Source: an uncultured bacterium
GTDB lineage: Bacteria > Cyanobacteriota > Vampirovibrionia > Gastranaerophilales > Gastranaerophilaceae
Assembly (NCBI GenBank): GCA_949300485.1
Contig: CASGEL010000001.1
Coordinates: 124,001-188,000 of the forward strand
Length of the DNA stretch: 64,000 nt
Direction of reading: 5' to 3'
This document shows, in pieces, positions 43,184 to 52,287 of the stretch (within the stretch, counting starts at the first letter, position 1; each line of letters begins with the position of its first letter). The notes below the pieces were generated by a model that ran no database searches, was not told where the DNA came from, and saw only the letters and a list, made by a program, of their open reading frames with translations. Both the position numbers and the translations under genes were made by a program.

Positions 43184-43606
43184 TTATTTTGCTTGTTCTC
43201 TTGGTTGTTCTACAATTTTTACTTTGATAGGTAACTTTTGTGCAGCCAATTCTAATGCATGAACTGCAACACTTCTATCAAAGTAGTCAAGTTCAAATAA
43301 TAATCTATTTGGCTTAACAACTGCTACCCAGTATTCAACATTACCTTTACCTGAACCCATACGAGTTTCTGCAGGTTTTGCAGTAATTGGTTTATCCGGG
43401 AATATTTTTATCCAAACGTTACCGCCACGTTTGATTTCACGAGTCATTGCACGACGTGCAGCCTCGATTTGACGGCTGGTAATCCAACCTGGCTCTACAG
43501 CTTGCAGAGCATATTGACCGAATTCAAGTTTTGTACCTCTAGTTTCAGTACCCTTCATTCTGCCTTTCATCATTTTGCGGTATTTTGTTTTCTTAGGCTG
43601 TAACAT
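43184..43606 (-). CDS. rplP: 50S ribosomal protein L16
   Basis: The protein is 140 residues with [14 protein letters not shown] at the start, GYALQA-like [23 protein letters not shown] in pieces and [21 protein letters not shown]. It binds near the A-site tRNA elbow. It follows rpsC after 34 bases. Confidence 0.97.
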   Translation of the reverse strand: MLQPKKTKYRKMMKGRMKGTETRGTKLEFGQYALQAVEPGWITSRQIEAARRAMTREIKRGGNVWIKIFPDKPITAKPAETRMGSGKGNVEYWVAVVKPNRLLFELDYFDRSVAVHALELAAQKLPIKVKIVEQPREQAK

Positions 43607-43640
43607 TATATTTTGCTCCTATTATTTTTATACCTTTTAC

Positions 43641-44378
43641 TTAGCTTTGAGATGTTGTTTCAACATTTCTGCCGCGTCTTGGACGTCTTCCAGTTTTTTC
43701 TAAATTGTCTTTGCCGCTTTTGTGTTTAATGTTAGGGTCTGCCATTTCTCCAGGCATTAAGTTACCTTTGAAAATCCATACCTTAACACCAATTTTACCC
43801 ATAATTGTATCAGCTTCTGCAAAACCGTAATCTACATCTGCTCTCAATGTCTGAAGAGGAATTCTTCCTTCTTTAGCCCATTCAGAACGTGCAATTTCAG
43901 CTCCGCCCAAACGTCCTGATACCATAACTTTGATACCTTGAACGCCTGATCTCATTGTTCTTTGCATAGCCTGTTTCATTGCTCTTCTGAAAGCAATACG
44001 TTTTTCTAATTGTTGAGCAATATTTTCTGCAACTAATTGAGCATCTGCATCAATTCTTGCTACTTCAACAACATTAATTATAACAGGTTTGCCAATGTAT
44101 TTTGTTACTTCTTGACGAAGTTCATCAATACCTTGTCCGCCACGACCAACAACTATACCAGGTTTTGCTGTTACAACTGTGATTGTTGTATTTTGTGCTT
44201 TTCTGGCTATCAAAATTTTTGATACGCCTGCTGCATATAGTTTTTTCTTAACGAATTTTCTGATTTGATCATCTTCTTTTACAAAATGGCGATATTCTTT
44301 AAACTTTGCATACCATGAGCTTGCCCAGTTTTGAATAATGCCTACTCTAAATCCGGTTGGATGTGTTTTTTGTCCCAT
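43641..44378 (-). CDS. rpsC: 30S ribosomal protein S3
   Basis: The protein is 245 residues with [14 protein letters not shown], the KH-domain loop [11 protein letters not shown], and C-terminal [21 protein letters not shown] and [10 protein letters not shown]. It lies at the mRNA entry site. A basic, poorly conserved tail ends the protein. It follows rplV after 12 bases. Confidence 0.97.
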   Translation of the reverse strand: MGQKTHPTGFRVGIIQNWASSWYAKFKEYRHFVKEDDQIRKFVKKKLYAAGVSKILIARKAQNTTITVVTAKPGIVVGRGGQGIDELRQEVTKYIGKPVIINVVEVARIDADAQLVAENIAQQLEKRIAFRRAMKQAMQRTMRSGVQGIKVMVSGRLGGAEIARSEWAKEGRIPLQTLRADVDYGFAEADTIMGKIGVKVWIFKGNLMPGEMADPNIKHKSGKDNLEKTGRRPRRGRNVETTSQS

Positions 44379-44390
44379 TTTATTACTTTC

Positions 44391-44729
44391 CTATTTTGTT
44401 GTATCACTAACTACTAATGTAAGGTGTGATGTACGTTTCATTCTTGAATACATACGACCTTGTGCTCTTGTTCTTGCACGTTTATATGTAACACTTTCAT
44501 CAGCAAAGATTTGTGAAATCTTTAATGATTCCGGAGCTACGCCATATTGCTCACGAGCGTTTGCAACTGCAGCTTTCAAGTTCTTTTCAACTACTCTTGC
44601 TGCAAAATAAGGCATAAAACGTAACATATCTTGAGCTTCTATAACAGCTTTACCTCTTACTTCGTTGATTACTCTACGAAGTTTTCTTGCTGTCATTTTT
44701 ATGTCTGTTTGTCTTGCTTTTGCTTCCAT
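44391..44729 (-). CDS. rplV: 50S ribosomal protein L22
   Basis: The protein is 112 residues with RKLRRVINEVRGKAVIEA, AANAREQYG-like AVANAREQYGVAPESL and the tunnel beta-hairpin ARTRAQGRMYSRMKRTSHL. It lines the nascent-peptide tunnel. A 46-base spacer separates it from rpsS. Confidence 0.97.
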   Translation of the reverse strand: MEAKARQTDIKMTARKLRRVINEVRGKAVIEAQDMLRFMPYFAARVVEKNLKAAVANAREQYGVAPESLKISQIFADESVTYKRARTRAQGRMYSRMKRTSHLTLVVSDTTK

Positions 44730-44775
44730 TTTTTTATCCTTTATTTAATATAAATATCACTTTGGATTATTATTA

Positions 44776-45054
44776 CTAACCTCTTTTAGCTTTATCTGCA
44801 CCTGCGTGGCCTTTGAATAATCTTGTAGGTGCAAATTCGCCTAATTTATGTCCAACCATTTGTTCTGTAATATAAACAGGAACGTGAGTTTTCCCATTAT
44901 GTACAGCAATTGTATGGTTTAACATATCAGGTACTATCATTGATGCTCTTGACCAAGTTTTAATAACTTTTTTCTCTGAATTTGCATTCATTTTGTCTAT
45001 TTTCTTTTGTAGAGCTTCTTCTACATATGCACCTTTTTTTAATGAACGTGCCAT
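44776..45054 (-). CDS. rpsS: 30S ribosomal protein S19
   Basis: The protein is 92 residues: [33 protein letters not shown], and the C-terminal [17 protein letters not shown]. It belongs to the head of the 30S subunit and binds S13. A GGGAG / CTCCC hairpin lies in the 75-base spacer after rplB. Confidence 0.97.
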   Translation of the reverse strand: MARSLKKGAYVEEALQKKIDKMNANSEKKVIKTWSRASMIVPDMLNHTIAVHNGKTHVPVYITEQMVGHKLGEFAPTRLFKGHAGADKAKRG

Positions 45055-45129
45055 TTATTTCTCCTTTTACTTATTTGTGATTTTTGGGGGAGAGAAGTAA
45101 ATCTATTACTAATCTCCCTTAAAGTTTAT

Positions 45130-45960
45130 TTATTTTGCTTTTCTTCTTCTAACAATTAATTTATCAGAAGCTTTACCTTTTTTACGGGTTTTATAACCAA
45201 GAGCAGGTTTGCCCCAAGGTGTTTTCGGATGTCCGCCAGGACCTGTTTTACCTTCACCACCGCCATGAGGGTGATCACAAGGGTTCATAGTAACACCGCG
45301 AACTGTTGGTCTGATACCCATATAACGTTTTCTACCAGCTTTACCGATTGATAAGTTTTTAAATTCAGAATTGCCTAACGTACCGATTGTAGCCATGCAT
45401 TCTTTTCTTACCATTCTCATTTCACCTGAAGGAAGTTTTATTGTTACATAATTTCCTTCTTTTGCCATAACCTGAGCTGAGTTGCCGGCAGATCTAACCA
45501 TTACACCGCCGCGACCAGGGTTCAATTCAACATTGTGAACTATAGAACCTAACGGTATCAATTCTAACGGTAATGCGTTACCAGTCTGTACCGGAGCTTC
45601 AGGTCCGCTTATGATTACATCGCCTACGTTTAAACCTTCCGGTGTTAAAATATATCTTTTTTCACCGTCTGCGTAGAAACATAAAGAAATTCTTACATTT
45701 CTGTTCGGATCATATTCAATAGTTTTTACTGTAGCCGGTACTCCGAATTTATCTCTTTTAAAATCAATTACACGGTATGCTCTTTTTACACCGCCGCCTT
45801 TATGACGACATGTGATTCTACCTGTATTATTTCTTCCTGCTGTTTTTTTCAATGATCTTAACAATGATTTTTCAGGAGTTGATGTTGTGATTTCTTGGTA
45901 ATCACTTTTTGTCATGCCTCTTTGTCCCGGAGACGTCGGATTAATTTTACGAATAGCCAT
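45130..45960 (-). CDS. rplB: 50S ribosomal protein L2
   Basis: The protein is 276 residues with [33 protein letters not shown], the conserved [17 protein letters not shown] loop that includes the functional histidine, and a basic tail. It is needed for subunit joining and peptidyl transfer. It follows rplW after 3 bases. Confidence 0.98.
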   Translation of the reverse strand: MAIRKINPTSPGQRGMTKSDYQEITTSTPEKSLLRSLKKTAGRNNTGRITCRHKGGGVKRAYRVIDFKRDKFGVPATVKTIEYDPNRNVRISLCFYADGEKRYILTPEGLNVGDVIISGPEAPVQTGNALPLELIPLGSIVHNVELNPGRGGVMVRSAGNSAQVMAKEGNYVTIKLPSGEMRMVRKECMATIGTLGNSEFKNLSIGKAGRKRYMGIRPTVRGVTMNPCDHPHGGGEGKTGPGGHPKTPWGKPALGYKTRKKGKASDKLIVRRRKAK

Positions 45961-45963
45961 TTT

Positions 45964-46260
45964 CTACACTCCTATGAATTCTAATGGTTCGCCTTCGATT
46001 GTTACGATGGCTTTCTTACTTGAATCTGTTCTACCAAATTTATATCCCATTCTCTTTTCATGAGATGGCATATAAACTGTTCTTACTTTCTTAACTTTTC
46101 TTCCAGGAAAAGCTAATTCTACAGCTTTAGCAATTTCTATTTTAGTTGCATCTTTTCTTACTTCGAAAGTATATTGTGCATTTTCTGTTGCTGCCACTGA
46201 TTTTTCTGTAATTAATGATTTTTTAATTACGTCATATAATTTTTCTGTTTCTTTACTCAT
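45964..46260 (-). CDS. rplW: 50S ribosomal protein L23
   Basis: The protein is 98 residues with LITEKSVAATENAQYTFEV and the AFPGRKVKKVRTVYMP loop. It sits at the tunnel exit where trigger factor and SRP dock. Its ATG overlaps the rplD stop by one base (TAATG), indicating coupling. Confidence 0.96.
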   Translation of the reverse strand: MSKETEKLYDVIKKSLITEKSVAATENAQYTFEVRKDATKIEIAKAVELAFPGRKVKKVRTVYMPSHEKRMGYKFGRTDSSKKAIVTIEGEPLEFIGV

Positions 46261-46886
46261 TATTGTAACCTTTCTGTAATTTCATTTACAGCAGATTCAG
46301 TCATAACAACAAAATCAGCTTCCAATAAATCTTTCACATTTAAGTTTGTAGGCAATAAAAGTTTTACACTTGGAATATTTCTTGCTGATAATTCAAGATT
46401 TTTGTTTTCTTCAGCCTTTGTATCAGCAACAACTAAAACTTTTCCACTTACATTTAATGATTTCAATGCACTAACCATCAATTTTGTTTTAGGTTCAGCG
46501 ATAGTTGAGAAATCTTTTACAACAACTATTTGAGCTTCTCTTGCAGACAATGCAGATTTTAATGCTAACTGTCTTGCTTTTTGAGGCATATTAAAAGAGT
46601 AGCTCCTTGGTTTCGGTCCAAAGATTACACCGCCGCCTGCAAACAATGGTGAACGTAATGAACCTGCTCTTGCACGTCCAGTACCTTTTTGTTTCCAAGG
46701 CTTTTTACCGCCGCCTGCTACTTCAGCTCTTGTTTTTGCGCAAGCTGAACCTTGACGGGCATTGTTTAATTGTCTTCTTAATGCTAAGTGCATTACATGA
46801 ATATTAGGTTCTACACCGAAAACACTTTTTTCAAGTGTAATTTCGCCTAATTTTTCTCCGTTTGTACTTAATATTTCTTTTGACAT
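46260..46886 (-). CDS. rplD: 50S ribosomal protein L4
   Basis: The protein is 208 residues with RQGSACAKTRAEVAGGGKKP, WKQKGTGRARAGSLRSPLF and GGGVIFGPKPRSYSFNMP, the extended loop that reaches the exit tunnel. In E. coli L4 represses its own operon. A 158-base spacer separates it from rplC. Confidence 0.97.
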   Translation of the reverse strand: MSKEILSTNGEKLGEITLEKSVFGVEPNIHVMHLALRRQLNNARQGSACAKTRAEVAGGGKKPWKQKGTGRARAGSLRSPLFAGGGVIFGPKPRSYSFNMPQKARQLALKSALSAREAQIVVVKDFSTIAEPKTKLMVSALKSLNVSGKVLVVADTKAEENKNLELSARNIPSVKLLLPTNLNVKDLLEADFVVMTESAVNEITERLQ

Positions 46887-47044
46887 TTTTATTATTCCTT
46901 TTAATTATCTATATCTTTCGTTTAAGACTGCTTACCGCTTGCTTCTGCTTTATTTGGCAAGACCAGCCGGTTTTAAACTTTTCCTTGTTGTGATTCTAGT
47001 TTCGACTGAGTGTCAATACCACACAGCACATTTGTCAAAATCTG

Positions 47045-47680
47045 CTAGTTCCATTTTGTTCTTGTAGGAACGATTGTTACCAATCTGCCTTCACATCCAG
47101 GTACTGAACCTTTTACTAATACTAATCCGTTAGCTGAATCAACCTTAACTAATTTCAACTTAGTAATAGTAACTCTTTCATTACCCATGTTACCTGCCAT
47201 TCTTTTACCCTTGATAACACGTGAAGGAGTTGTACCTGCACCAATTGAACCAGGTTCTCTGTGGTTCTTAGAACCATGAGCCATAGGTCCTCTTCCAAAA
47301 TTCCATCTTTTTACTGTACCTTGGAAACCTTTACCTATTGATTTACCTGTTACGTCTACTTTTTCAACATTTTCTAATACTGAAAGTTCAACTTTATCAC
47401 CTACTTTGTAATCTTGAGGATTATCAACTCTGAATTCCTGAAGATGTCTGTAGTTTGATAAATTATTTTTCTTGAAATGACCTATTTGAGCTTTTGTCAA
47501 ATGTTTTTCTTTAGCTGCAACAGTTCCAACCTGGATAGCATTATATCCGTCAGTTTCAACTGTTTTAACCTGAGTAACCACAGTTTCATCAACTTTGATA
47601 ACTGTCACAGGAATAGCCAAACCATGTTCATCAAAGATTTGAGTCATTCCAACTTTTTTTCCTATTACACCTAGTGTCAT
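47045..47680 (-). CDS. rplC: 50S ribosomal protein L3
   Basis: The protein is 211 residues with GVIGKKVGMTQIFDEHG at the start, the GKGFQGTVKRWNFGRGPMAH loop and GSIGAGTTPSRVIKGKRMAG, which approaches the peptidyl-transferase centre. It is 248 bases downstream of rpsJ, a far larger gap than normal for this pair. Confidence 0.98.
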   Translation of the reverse strand: MTLGVIGKKVGMTQIFDEHGLAIPVTVIKVDETVVTQVKTVETDGYNAIQVGTVAAKEKHLTKAQIGHFKKNNLSNYRHLQEFRVDNPQDYKVGDKVELSVLENVEKVDVTGKSIGKGFQGTVKRWNFGRGPMAHGSKNHREPGSIGAGTTPSRVIKGKRMAGNMGNERVTITKLKLVKVDSANGLVLVKGSVPGCEGRLVTIVPTRTKWN

Positions 47681-47928
47681 ATTCTACCTTTCTAGCTCGC
47701 TCGTGTTCAGATAAATAGCATAAATTACCTGAATTTGAGTTTGCATTTTCTCTTGCGAGCGCTACTTTTGTACTGTCCTTTTACCTTTTGGAGGACTTTC
47801 ACCTCCCTCCGCGCTATTCGGGAATATCAACAAAGAAAATTCTTAATTATTATCCCGAGGGCGGGTAGTAGATCACATTATTTATGCATAATGCTTATTC
47901 AATTTTCACGATAGCCGGTATCTTGCAA
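47681..47928 (-). ncRNA. Structured 248-base spacer between rpsJ and rplC, candidate regulatory leader
   Basis: The minus strand contains several G+C-rich stems in otherwise AT-rich DNA, including GGAGG-tgaaagt-CCTCC (47790-47806) and CCCG-ccct-CGGG near 47865. No protein frame is present. The region could be an r-protein (L3/L4-type) control site or contain a second promoter. There is no known family match I can name. Confidence 0.4.
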
Positions 47929-48246
47929 CTATTTTGCTTCGATATCTACTCCAGCCGGTAAATCTAATCTACGTAACTCTTCCATTGTCTGTTGAGTTGG
48001 TTCGTATATATCTATAATACGTTTATGAGTTCTCATCTCAAAATGTTCACGAGATTTTTTATCTACGTGTGGCGAACGCAATACGCAATATATACGTCTT
48101 TTTGTAGGTAAAGGAATAGGGCCAGCAACTTTAGCGTCTGTTCTTTTTGCTGTTTCTACGATTTTTTCAGCAGATACATCAATTAGTTTGTGATCATATG
48201 CTTTCAAACAAACTCTGATTCTGTTTTTCTTAGTACTACTTGCCAT
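47929..48246 (-). CDS. rpsJ: 30S ribosomal protein S10
   Basis: The start at 48246 ([19 protein letters not shown]) has AAGGA upstream and gives the usual 105 residues; an in-frame extension of 10 residues is not supported. [20 protein letters not shown] and [18 protein letters not shown] identify S10, which also serves as NusE in transcription antitermination. It is the first gene of the cluster, behind a consensus promoter and a leader of about 138 bases. No str-operon genes (rpsL, rpsG, fusA, tuf) precede it. Confidence 0.97.
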   Translation of the reverse strand: MASSTKKNRIRVCLKAYDHKLIDVSAEKIVETAKRTDAKVAGPIPLPTKRRIYCVLRSPHVDKKSREHFEMRTHKRIIDIYEPTQQTMEELRRLDLPAGVDIEAK

Positions 48247-48390
48247 TTGTATTCCTTTTTCTTTTTCTATGTACAACTGCCGATTCTTCTAAGTTCCGAA
48301 CTCTTCGCACGTTCCTTTGTTCTCGGCCCTTGAAGTGAGCTATTTATAAAATATTTCGGATATTTTACTTACTATACTTCAAGCATATTT

Positions 48391-48419
48391 ATCTTAGGAT
48401 AAACAAAATACACTGTCAA
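48391..48419 (-). promoter_or_regulatory. Promoter of the S10 ribosomal cluster
   Basis: On the minus strand TTGACA (48419-48414), 17 bases, TAAGAT (48396-48391). This is a near-consensus sigma70-type promoter placing transcription start near 48384, about 138 bases before the rpsJ ATG. The leader contains small stems (e.g. GTTCGGAAC). Confidence 0.7.
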
Positions 48420-48448
48420 CTGTGTTTTTTCATGATTGTTTAGTTTTG

Positions 48449-49036
48449 TTACAAGCCTTTTGTTTTATTTTCTGCACTTGCAGATTTTGGAAACAAATCG
48501 TTTATCATTTTTTTATTATATATATCTTCCTCAATTGCCGCCTTCATCTTAGTTGCATATTTATCTGCCTGTTGAAGATTATATGGTAAAACAGATTTTG
48601 GATTAATCCAATACCCGAATTGAACTTTAAGTAACTTCATTATGCTTCTAGTCTTAAAACTAACAATCTCAAATGTAGACATTCCATTATTTCTAAGAAT
48701 TGAAAATTTGGTTTTTATATTCTTTTTTAAATTTGCAATTTCAGATACATATTTTAAATCAGGTAAAAAAACCTTTGATTGATTTTGAACAAATTCTTTT
48801 GCCACCCGAGAAGTAGGGTATACATTAAATGAGTTTTTTGCAGCACTATATTCTATATTAAAGTGCACGTTATCAGCCTGTTCTGTCAGTAATCTGCCAA
48901 AACCGGATGTTACTTCATCTATTGATGCTTTATTGGTTAAATATTTAGTAAGGGCAGCCATAGATTTTTCATCAGGCTTTACAAAGGCCATTCCAAAACT
49001 TGGCCGCGGGGCTGGGGTATTATTTCTTATCTCCAT
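48449..49036 (-). CDS. Hypothetical lineage-type protein with PSFGMAF motif
   Basis: This 195-residue protein has a strong AGGAGA ribosome site. No enzyme family is recognised. After a short Asn/Pro-rich start (MEIRNNTPAPRP) it has SFGMAFVKPDEKSMAALTKY, the same S-F-G motif as other hypotheticals in the window. The rest is a mixed alpha/beta region (VHFNIEYSAAKNSFNVYP), then long basic helices. It lies upstream of the rpsJ promoter on the same strand. Confidence 0.7.
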   Translation of the reverse strand: MEIRNNTPAPRPSFGMAFVKPDEKSMAALTKYLTNKASIDEVTSGFGRLLTEQADNVHFNIEYSAAKNSFNVYPTSRVAKEFVQNQSKVFLPDLKYVSEIANLKKNIKTKFSILRNNGMSTFEIVSFKTRSIMKLLKVQFGYWINPKSVLPYNLQQADKYATKMKAAIEEDIYNKKMINDLFPKSASAENKTKGL

Positions 49037-49159
49037 TTTAATATCTCCTAATTTAGACTAATTTTACATACAAAACTAAAATCCGTAAATTTATTTTTTT
49101 GCGAGATAAGATAATCAAATTTACATAGTTTAACACATTATATATTACTTAGTTAGTTA

Positions 49160-50536
49160 TTATTCAGAAATAAAAGATTTTATACCTTCTATTTTATCAT
49201 TTGTATCACTTTCTATATAAATTCTCAACAGAGGCTCTGTACCTGAAGGTCTGACTAATATCCATGATGTACCGTCTTCTAAGTATAACTTAACCCCATC
49301 TTTAAAATCTTTTTTAGAAATTTTCAATCCAATAATTTCATCAATAGATGAAAACTTTTCTAATACTGGCTTTACATCTTCAACTTTTTCTAGTTTTTTA
49401 TCCACTCTTGTATTTATAAATGTGCAGCCAACAAAATTATTTAAATCTTTTTGCATCTGAACTAAAGATTTGCCGGAATACGCCATAGCTTCTAAAACAA
49501 GTAAATTTGCCAAAATACCGTCTTTTTCCGGGATATGTCCCTGAATACTTAAACCTCCTGATTCTTCTCCAGCTATTATAGGATGGTATTTGCGCATAGC
49601 TTCGCCTACATGCTTAAATCCGACAGGAGTTTCAATAACATCAATGCCCAGTTTTTGTGCAACTATATCGAGCATAAGACTTGCTCCAACTGTCTTTACA
49701 AGACAACCGGTATAATTTTTATTCTTTTTAAGATGCATCAATAAAATTGCTATAATCTCATTCGGAGTTACATAAGCACCATTTTCATTTATTACTCCAA
49801 ACCTGTCCGAATCACCATCATTCGCAAAACCTACATAATTTTTGTGAGATTTTATAAAATCAATTAACTCCTGCAAATACTGCGGCTTTGGTTCAGGCAT
49901 TCCGCCTCCAAAATTTGGATCATGATACATATGAATAGAATCATACTCAATACCTTTTTTAGACAATAATTTATCAAAATATCCGATGCTTGCAGCATAC
50001 AAACCGTCAAAAATTATATGAGTGCCTAACTCTTTTATTTTTCCAAAATCAATAATTCGCTCAACATGTTTAAAATAGTTATTTGAAAAATCCGTAACTA
50101 CTAATTTACCTTTAACACAAGATGGATATTCAACTCCAAAGTTTGACACTATTTCATCAGTTATTTCACTTGTTGCAGGTCCGGCATAATCTGGTATAAA
50201 TTTTATTCCTAAATATTCAGGCGGATTGTGAGATGCTGTGAACATAACAGCACAAGCATCCAGATATTTTGCGTTAAAAGCTAAGACCGGAGTTGGAATA
50301 ACTTTATCACTGTATAAAACTTTAAACCCTTTTGATTTCAAAATTTCAGCACATTGCATTGAAAACTCCCTAGCCTTATTTCTAGGATCATAACCTATAA
50401 TTATTGTTTTATATATTCCATAATTATCAAAAACATACTTACCTATTGCATTAGAAACGATTGCGACATTTTCTTCATTAAAATCTTTACCTACTATCGC
50501 TCTCCAGCCGTCAGTGCCAAATTTTATAGTACTCAT
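49160..50536 (-). CDS. Phosphoglucomutase/phosphomannomutase (alpha-D-phosphohexomutase)
   Basis: The 458-residue enzyme starts KFGTDGWRAIVGKDF. It has the phosphoserine loop TASHNP, the metal loop DGDSDR, the sugar-binding GEESGG and the phosphate-binding RPSGTEP near the C-terminus. It interconverts hexose-1- and hexose-6-phosphates, feeding nucleotide sugars for surface glycans or storage polysaccharide. A GAAGGAAAG site precedes the ATG. It is divergent from pheA. It could be a glucose, mannose or glucosamine mutase. Confidence 0.9.
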   Translation of the reverse strand: MSTIKFGTDGWRAIVGKDFNEENVAIVSNAIGKYVFDNYGIYKTIIIGYDPRNKAREFSMQCAEILKSKGFKVLYSDKVIPTPVLAFNAKYLDACAVMFTASHNPPEYLGIKFIPDYAGPATSEITDEIVSNFGVEYPSCVKGKLVVTDFSNNYFKHVERIIDFGKIKELGTHIIFDGLYAASIGYFDKLLSKKGIEYDSIHMYHDPNFGGGMPEPKPQYLQELIDFIKSHKNYVGFANDGDSDRFGVINENGAYVTPNEIIAILLMHLKKNKNYTGCLVKTVGASLMLDIVAQKLGIDVIETPVGFKHVGEAMRKYHPIIAGEESGGLSIQGHIPEKDGILANLLVLEAMAYSGKSLVQMQKDLNNFVGCTFINTRVDKKLEKVEDVKPVLEKFSSIDEIIGLKISKKDFKDGVKLYLEDGTSWILVRPSGTEPLLRIYIESDTNDKIEGIKSFISE

Positions 50537-50594
50537 AACTTTCCTTCTTTTTTATTTTTTGTTATAATTTTAATTGAAATATGGAGTTAAGTAA

Positions 50595-51464
50595 ATGTCA
50601 AATTTTGAAGCTATAAAAAATATCGTTTTCTTGGAACCTCAGCACTCTTTTTCAGAAATGGCCACTGATGTTTTCTGCCAAAAATATAAAATAAATTGTT
50701 TGACAACTCCAATGAAAACTATTAAACAAATTGTAGATTATGTTGCTCAAAATCAGGAAACTTTAGGGGTATTACCTATAGAAAATACAATTGATGGGAC
50801 TGTCAGAGAATCTCTTGATTGCCTGATGTTTTCAAAAAATCCTAACATACGCATTATCTCTGAAATTCTTATGCCTATTGAATATTGTTTGTTATCAAAA
50901 ACAACGGAATTCTATAGCATTACAGGGCTTATTGCTGCACCCAGATTAATAGGTAAATGTCACAACTTTATAGAAAATGAAATGCCTAGAAATCTTAATA
51001 TTATTGAAGCACCTTCTATGCTTGAATCTGCTTATTATCTTAATAATTACAACCTGACATATTCTTGTATCGGAAACAAAAAAATAGCCGAAACTTGCAG
51101 ATTAAATATATTAAAAGAAAATATCCATGATGATAAAAATAATATAACCAAATATATTTTATTCGGAGATATAGAAACTAACCCAACAGGAAGAAGTACA
51201 ACAACAATCGCTTTTAGTACAAATAACACCCCAGGGGCTTTACTAGAAATATTAAAAGTTTTTCTTGAAAATAATATAAATATGTCTTACATATCTTCAA
51301 GACCATCCAAAAGTAACCCTGAAGAATATATATTTATAATAGATCTTGACGGACATACTAAAAACGAAAATATGCTTAGAGCAATAAACACTATTAAACC
51401 TAAAACATCCTTCTTCAGATGCCTTGGTTCATATAAAAAAGCAAATACTGCGATATGCAATTAG
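50595..51464 (+). CDS. pheA: Prephenate dehydratase with ACT domain
   Basis: The 289-residue protein has the N-terminal NIVFLEPQHSFSEMATDVF, VLPIENTIDGTVRESLD and the TTIAFSTNNTPGALLEIL ACT-domain start near 205, followed by ISSRPSKSNPEEYIFIID, a phenylalanine-binding ESRP-like region. It converts prephenate to phenylpyruvate and is normally inhibited by phenylalanine. No chorismate mutase domain is fused. A GGAG site precedes the ATG. Confidence 0.92.
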   Translation: MSNFEAIKNIVFLEPQHSFSEMATDVFCQKYKINCLTTPMKTIKQIVDYVAQNQETLGVLPIENTIDGTVRESLDCLMFSKNPNIRIISEILMPIEYCLLSKTTEFYSITGLIAAPRLIGKCHNFIENEMPRNLNIIEAPSMLESAYYLNNYNLTYSCIGNKKIAETCRLNILKENIHDDKNNITKYILFGDIETNPTGRSTTTIAFSTNNTPGALLEILKVFLENNINMSYISSRPSKSNPEEYIFIIDLDGHTKNENMLRAINTIKPKTSFFRCLGSYKKANTAICN

Positions 51465-51558
51465 AGGCAATAACTTTTTATAACTTTATAACTCTATAAA
51501 TAATATTTAGCATTTTTTTATAATAAAAAGTTTTATTATAAATATAGGGGAAATTTTA

Positions 51559-52287
51559 ATGTTTATAAAACTGGGTACAAAATTATATAACCATGCGAAA
51601 AGAGCATATCCCATCCTGGCTGACGGAACCGCAATAATACCGCCCAAAATAAAATTTAGCCTAAAAAATCCATATATCTTAGAAACAATTCCGGATAAAA
51701 AACTTGAGGAATTAAAACTATTTGAAGGCAAAAAATTGAAAACAGTCTGCAGGATACTGGATAATGATAACTATATTCAAATATTAAACAGGTATAAAAA
51801 ACTATGCTCGCAATCAAAAGGATTTAGCGAGGCAGAATTACAAATTCTATATAAAAAGGCTTTTCCAAATATAAAAGTTCCTACAGATATAAATTATGAT
51901 GCATTTATATTTCTAAATAACTTACCGCCCAATATAGGTTCAAAATTTGATGCCCACGGACTTGCAAAATTTAGTGTTACGGATCAATTAAAACAATTAA
52001 ATACATTACTAACAAAAGGAATAAATAAAAATAAACCATTTTACACAGCCCCACTTTCAACCCGTTCTGATGTAGGCGCCGGAATAGGAACAGGCGGTGG
52101 GCATGCATACCGCGACGGTTCATTTATAATCGTCGGTGATAAATCAAAACTTATAAGTGAAAATGGGATTAAACACGTTATAGTAAACGATGCATATTAT
52201 AATATTATTGATGACTTGAAACAAAAATTTCCTAATATAAATTTTGTTCGGGCAGACAAAGCTGTTGAATACTTTTCTAAATTATAA
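51559..52287 (+). CDS. Hypothetical protein
   Basis: This 242-residue protein has a good AGGGGA site. I recognise no characterised family. Its centre is a helical region (DKKLEELKLFEGKKLKTVCR, FSEAELQILYKKAFPN). The C-terminal part has the glycine-rich loop RSDVGAGIGTGGGHAYRDGS, then strands SFIIVGDKSKLI and KHVIVNDAYYNIIDDL. A nucleotidyl-transferase, ADP-ribosylating or other small-ligand fold is possible, but nothing fixes it. Its end overlaps miaB by 6 bases (convergent). Confidence 0.65.
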   Translation: MFIKLGTKLYNHAKRAYPILADGTAIIPPKIKFSLKNPYILETIPDKKLEELKLFEGKKLKTVCRILDNDNYIQILNRYKKLCSQSKGFSEAELQILYKKAFPNIKVPTDINYDAFIFLNNLPPNIGSKFDAHGLAKFSVTDQLKQLNTLLTKGINKNKPFYTAPLSTRSDVGAGIGTGGGHAYRDGSFIIVGDKSKLISENGIKHVIVNDAYYNIIDDLKQKFPNINFVRADKAVEYFSKL

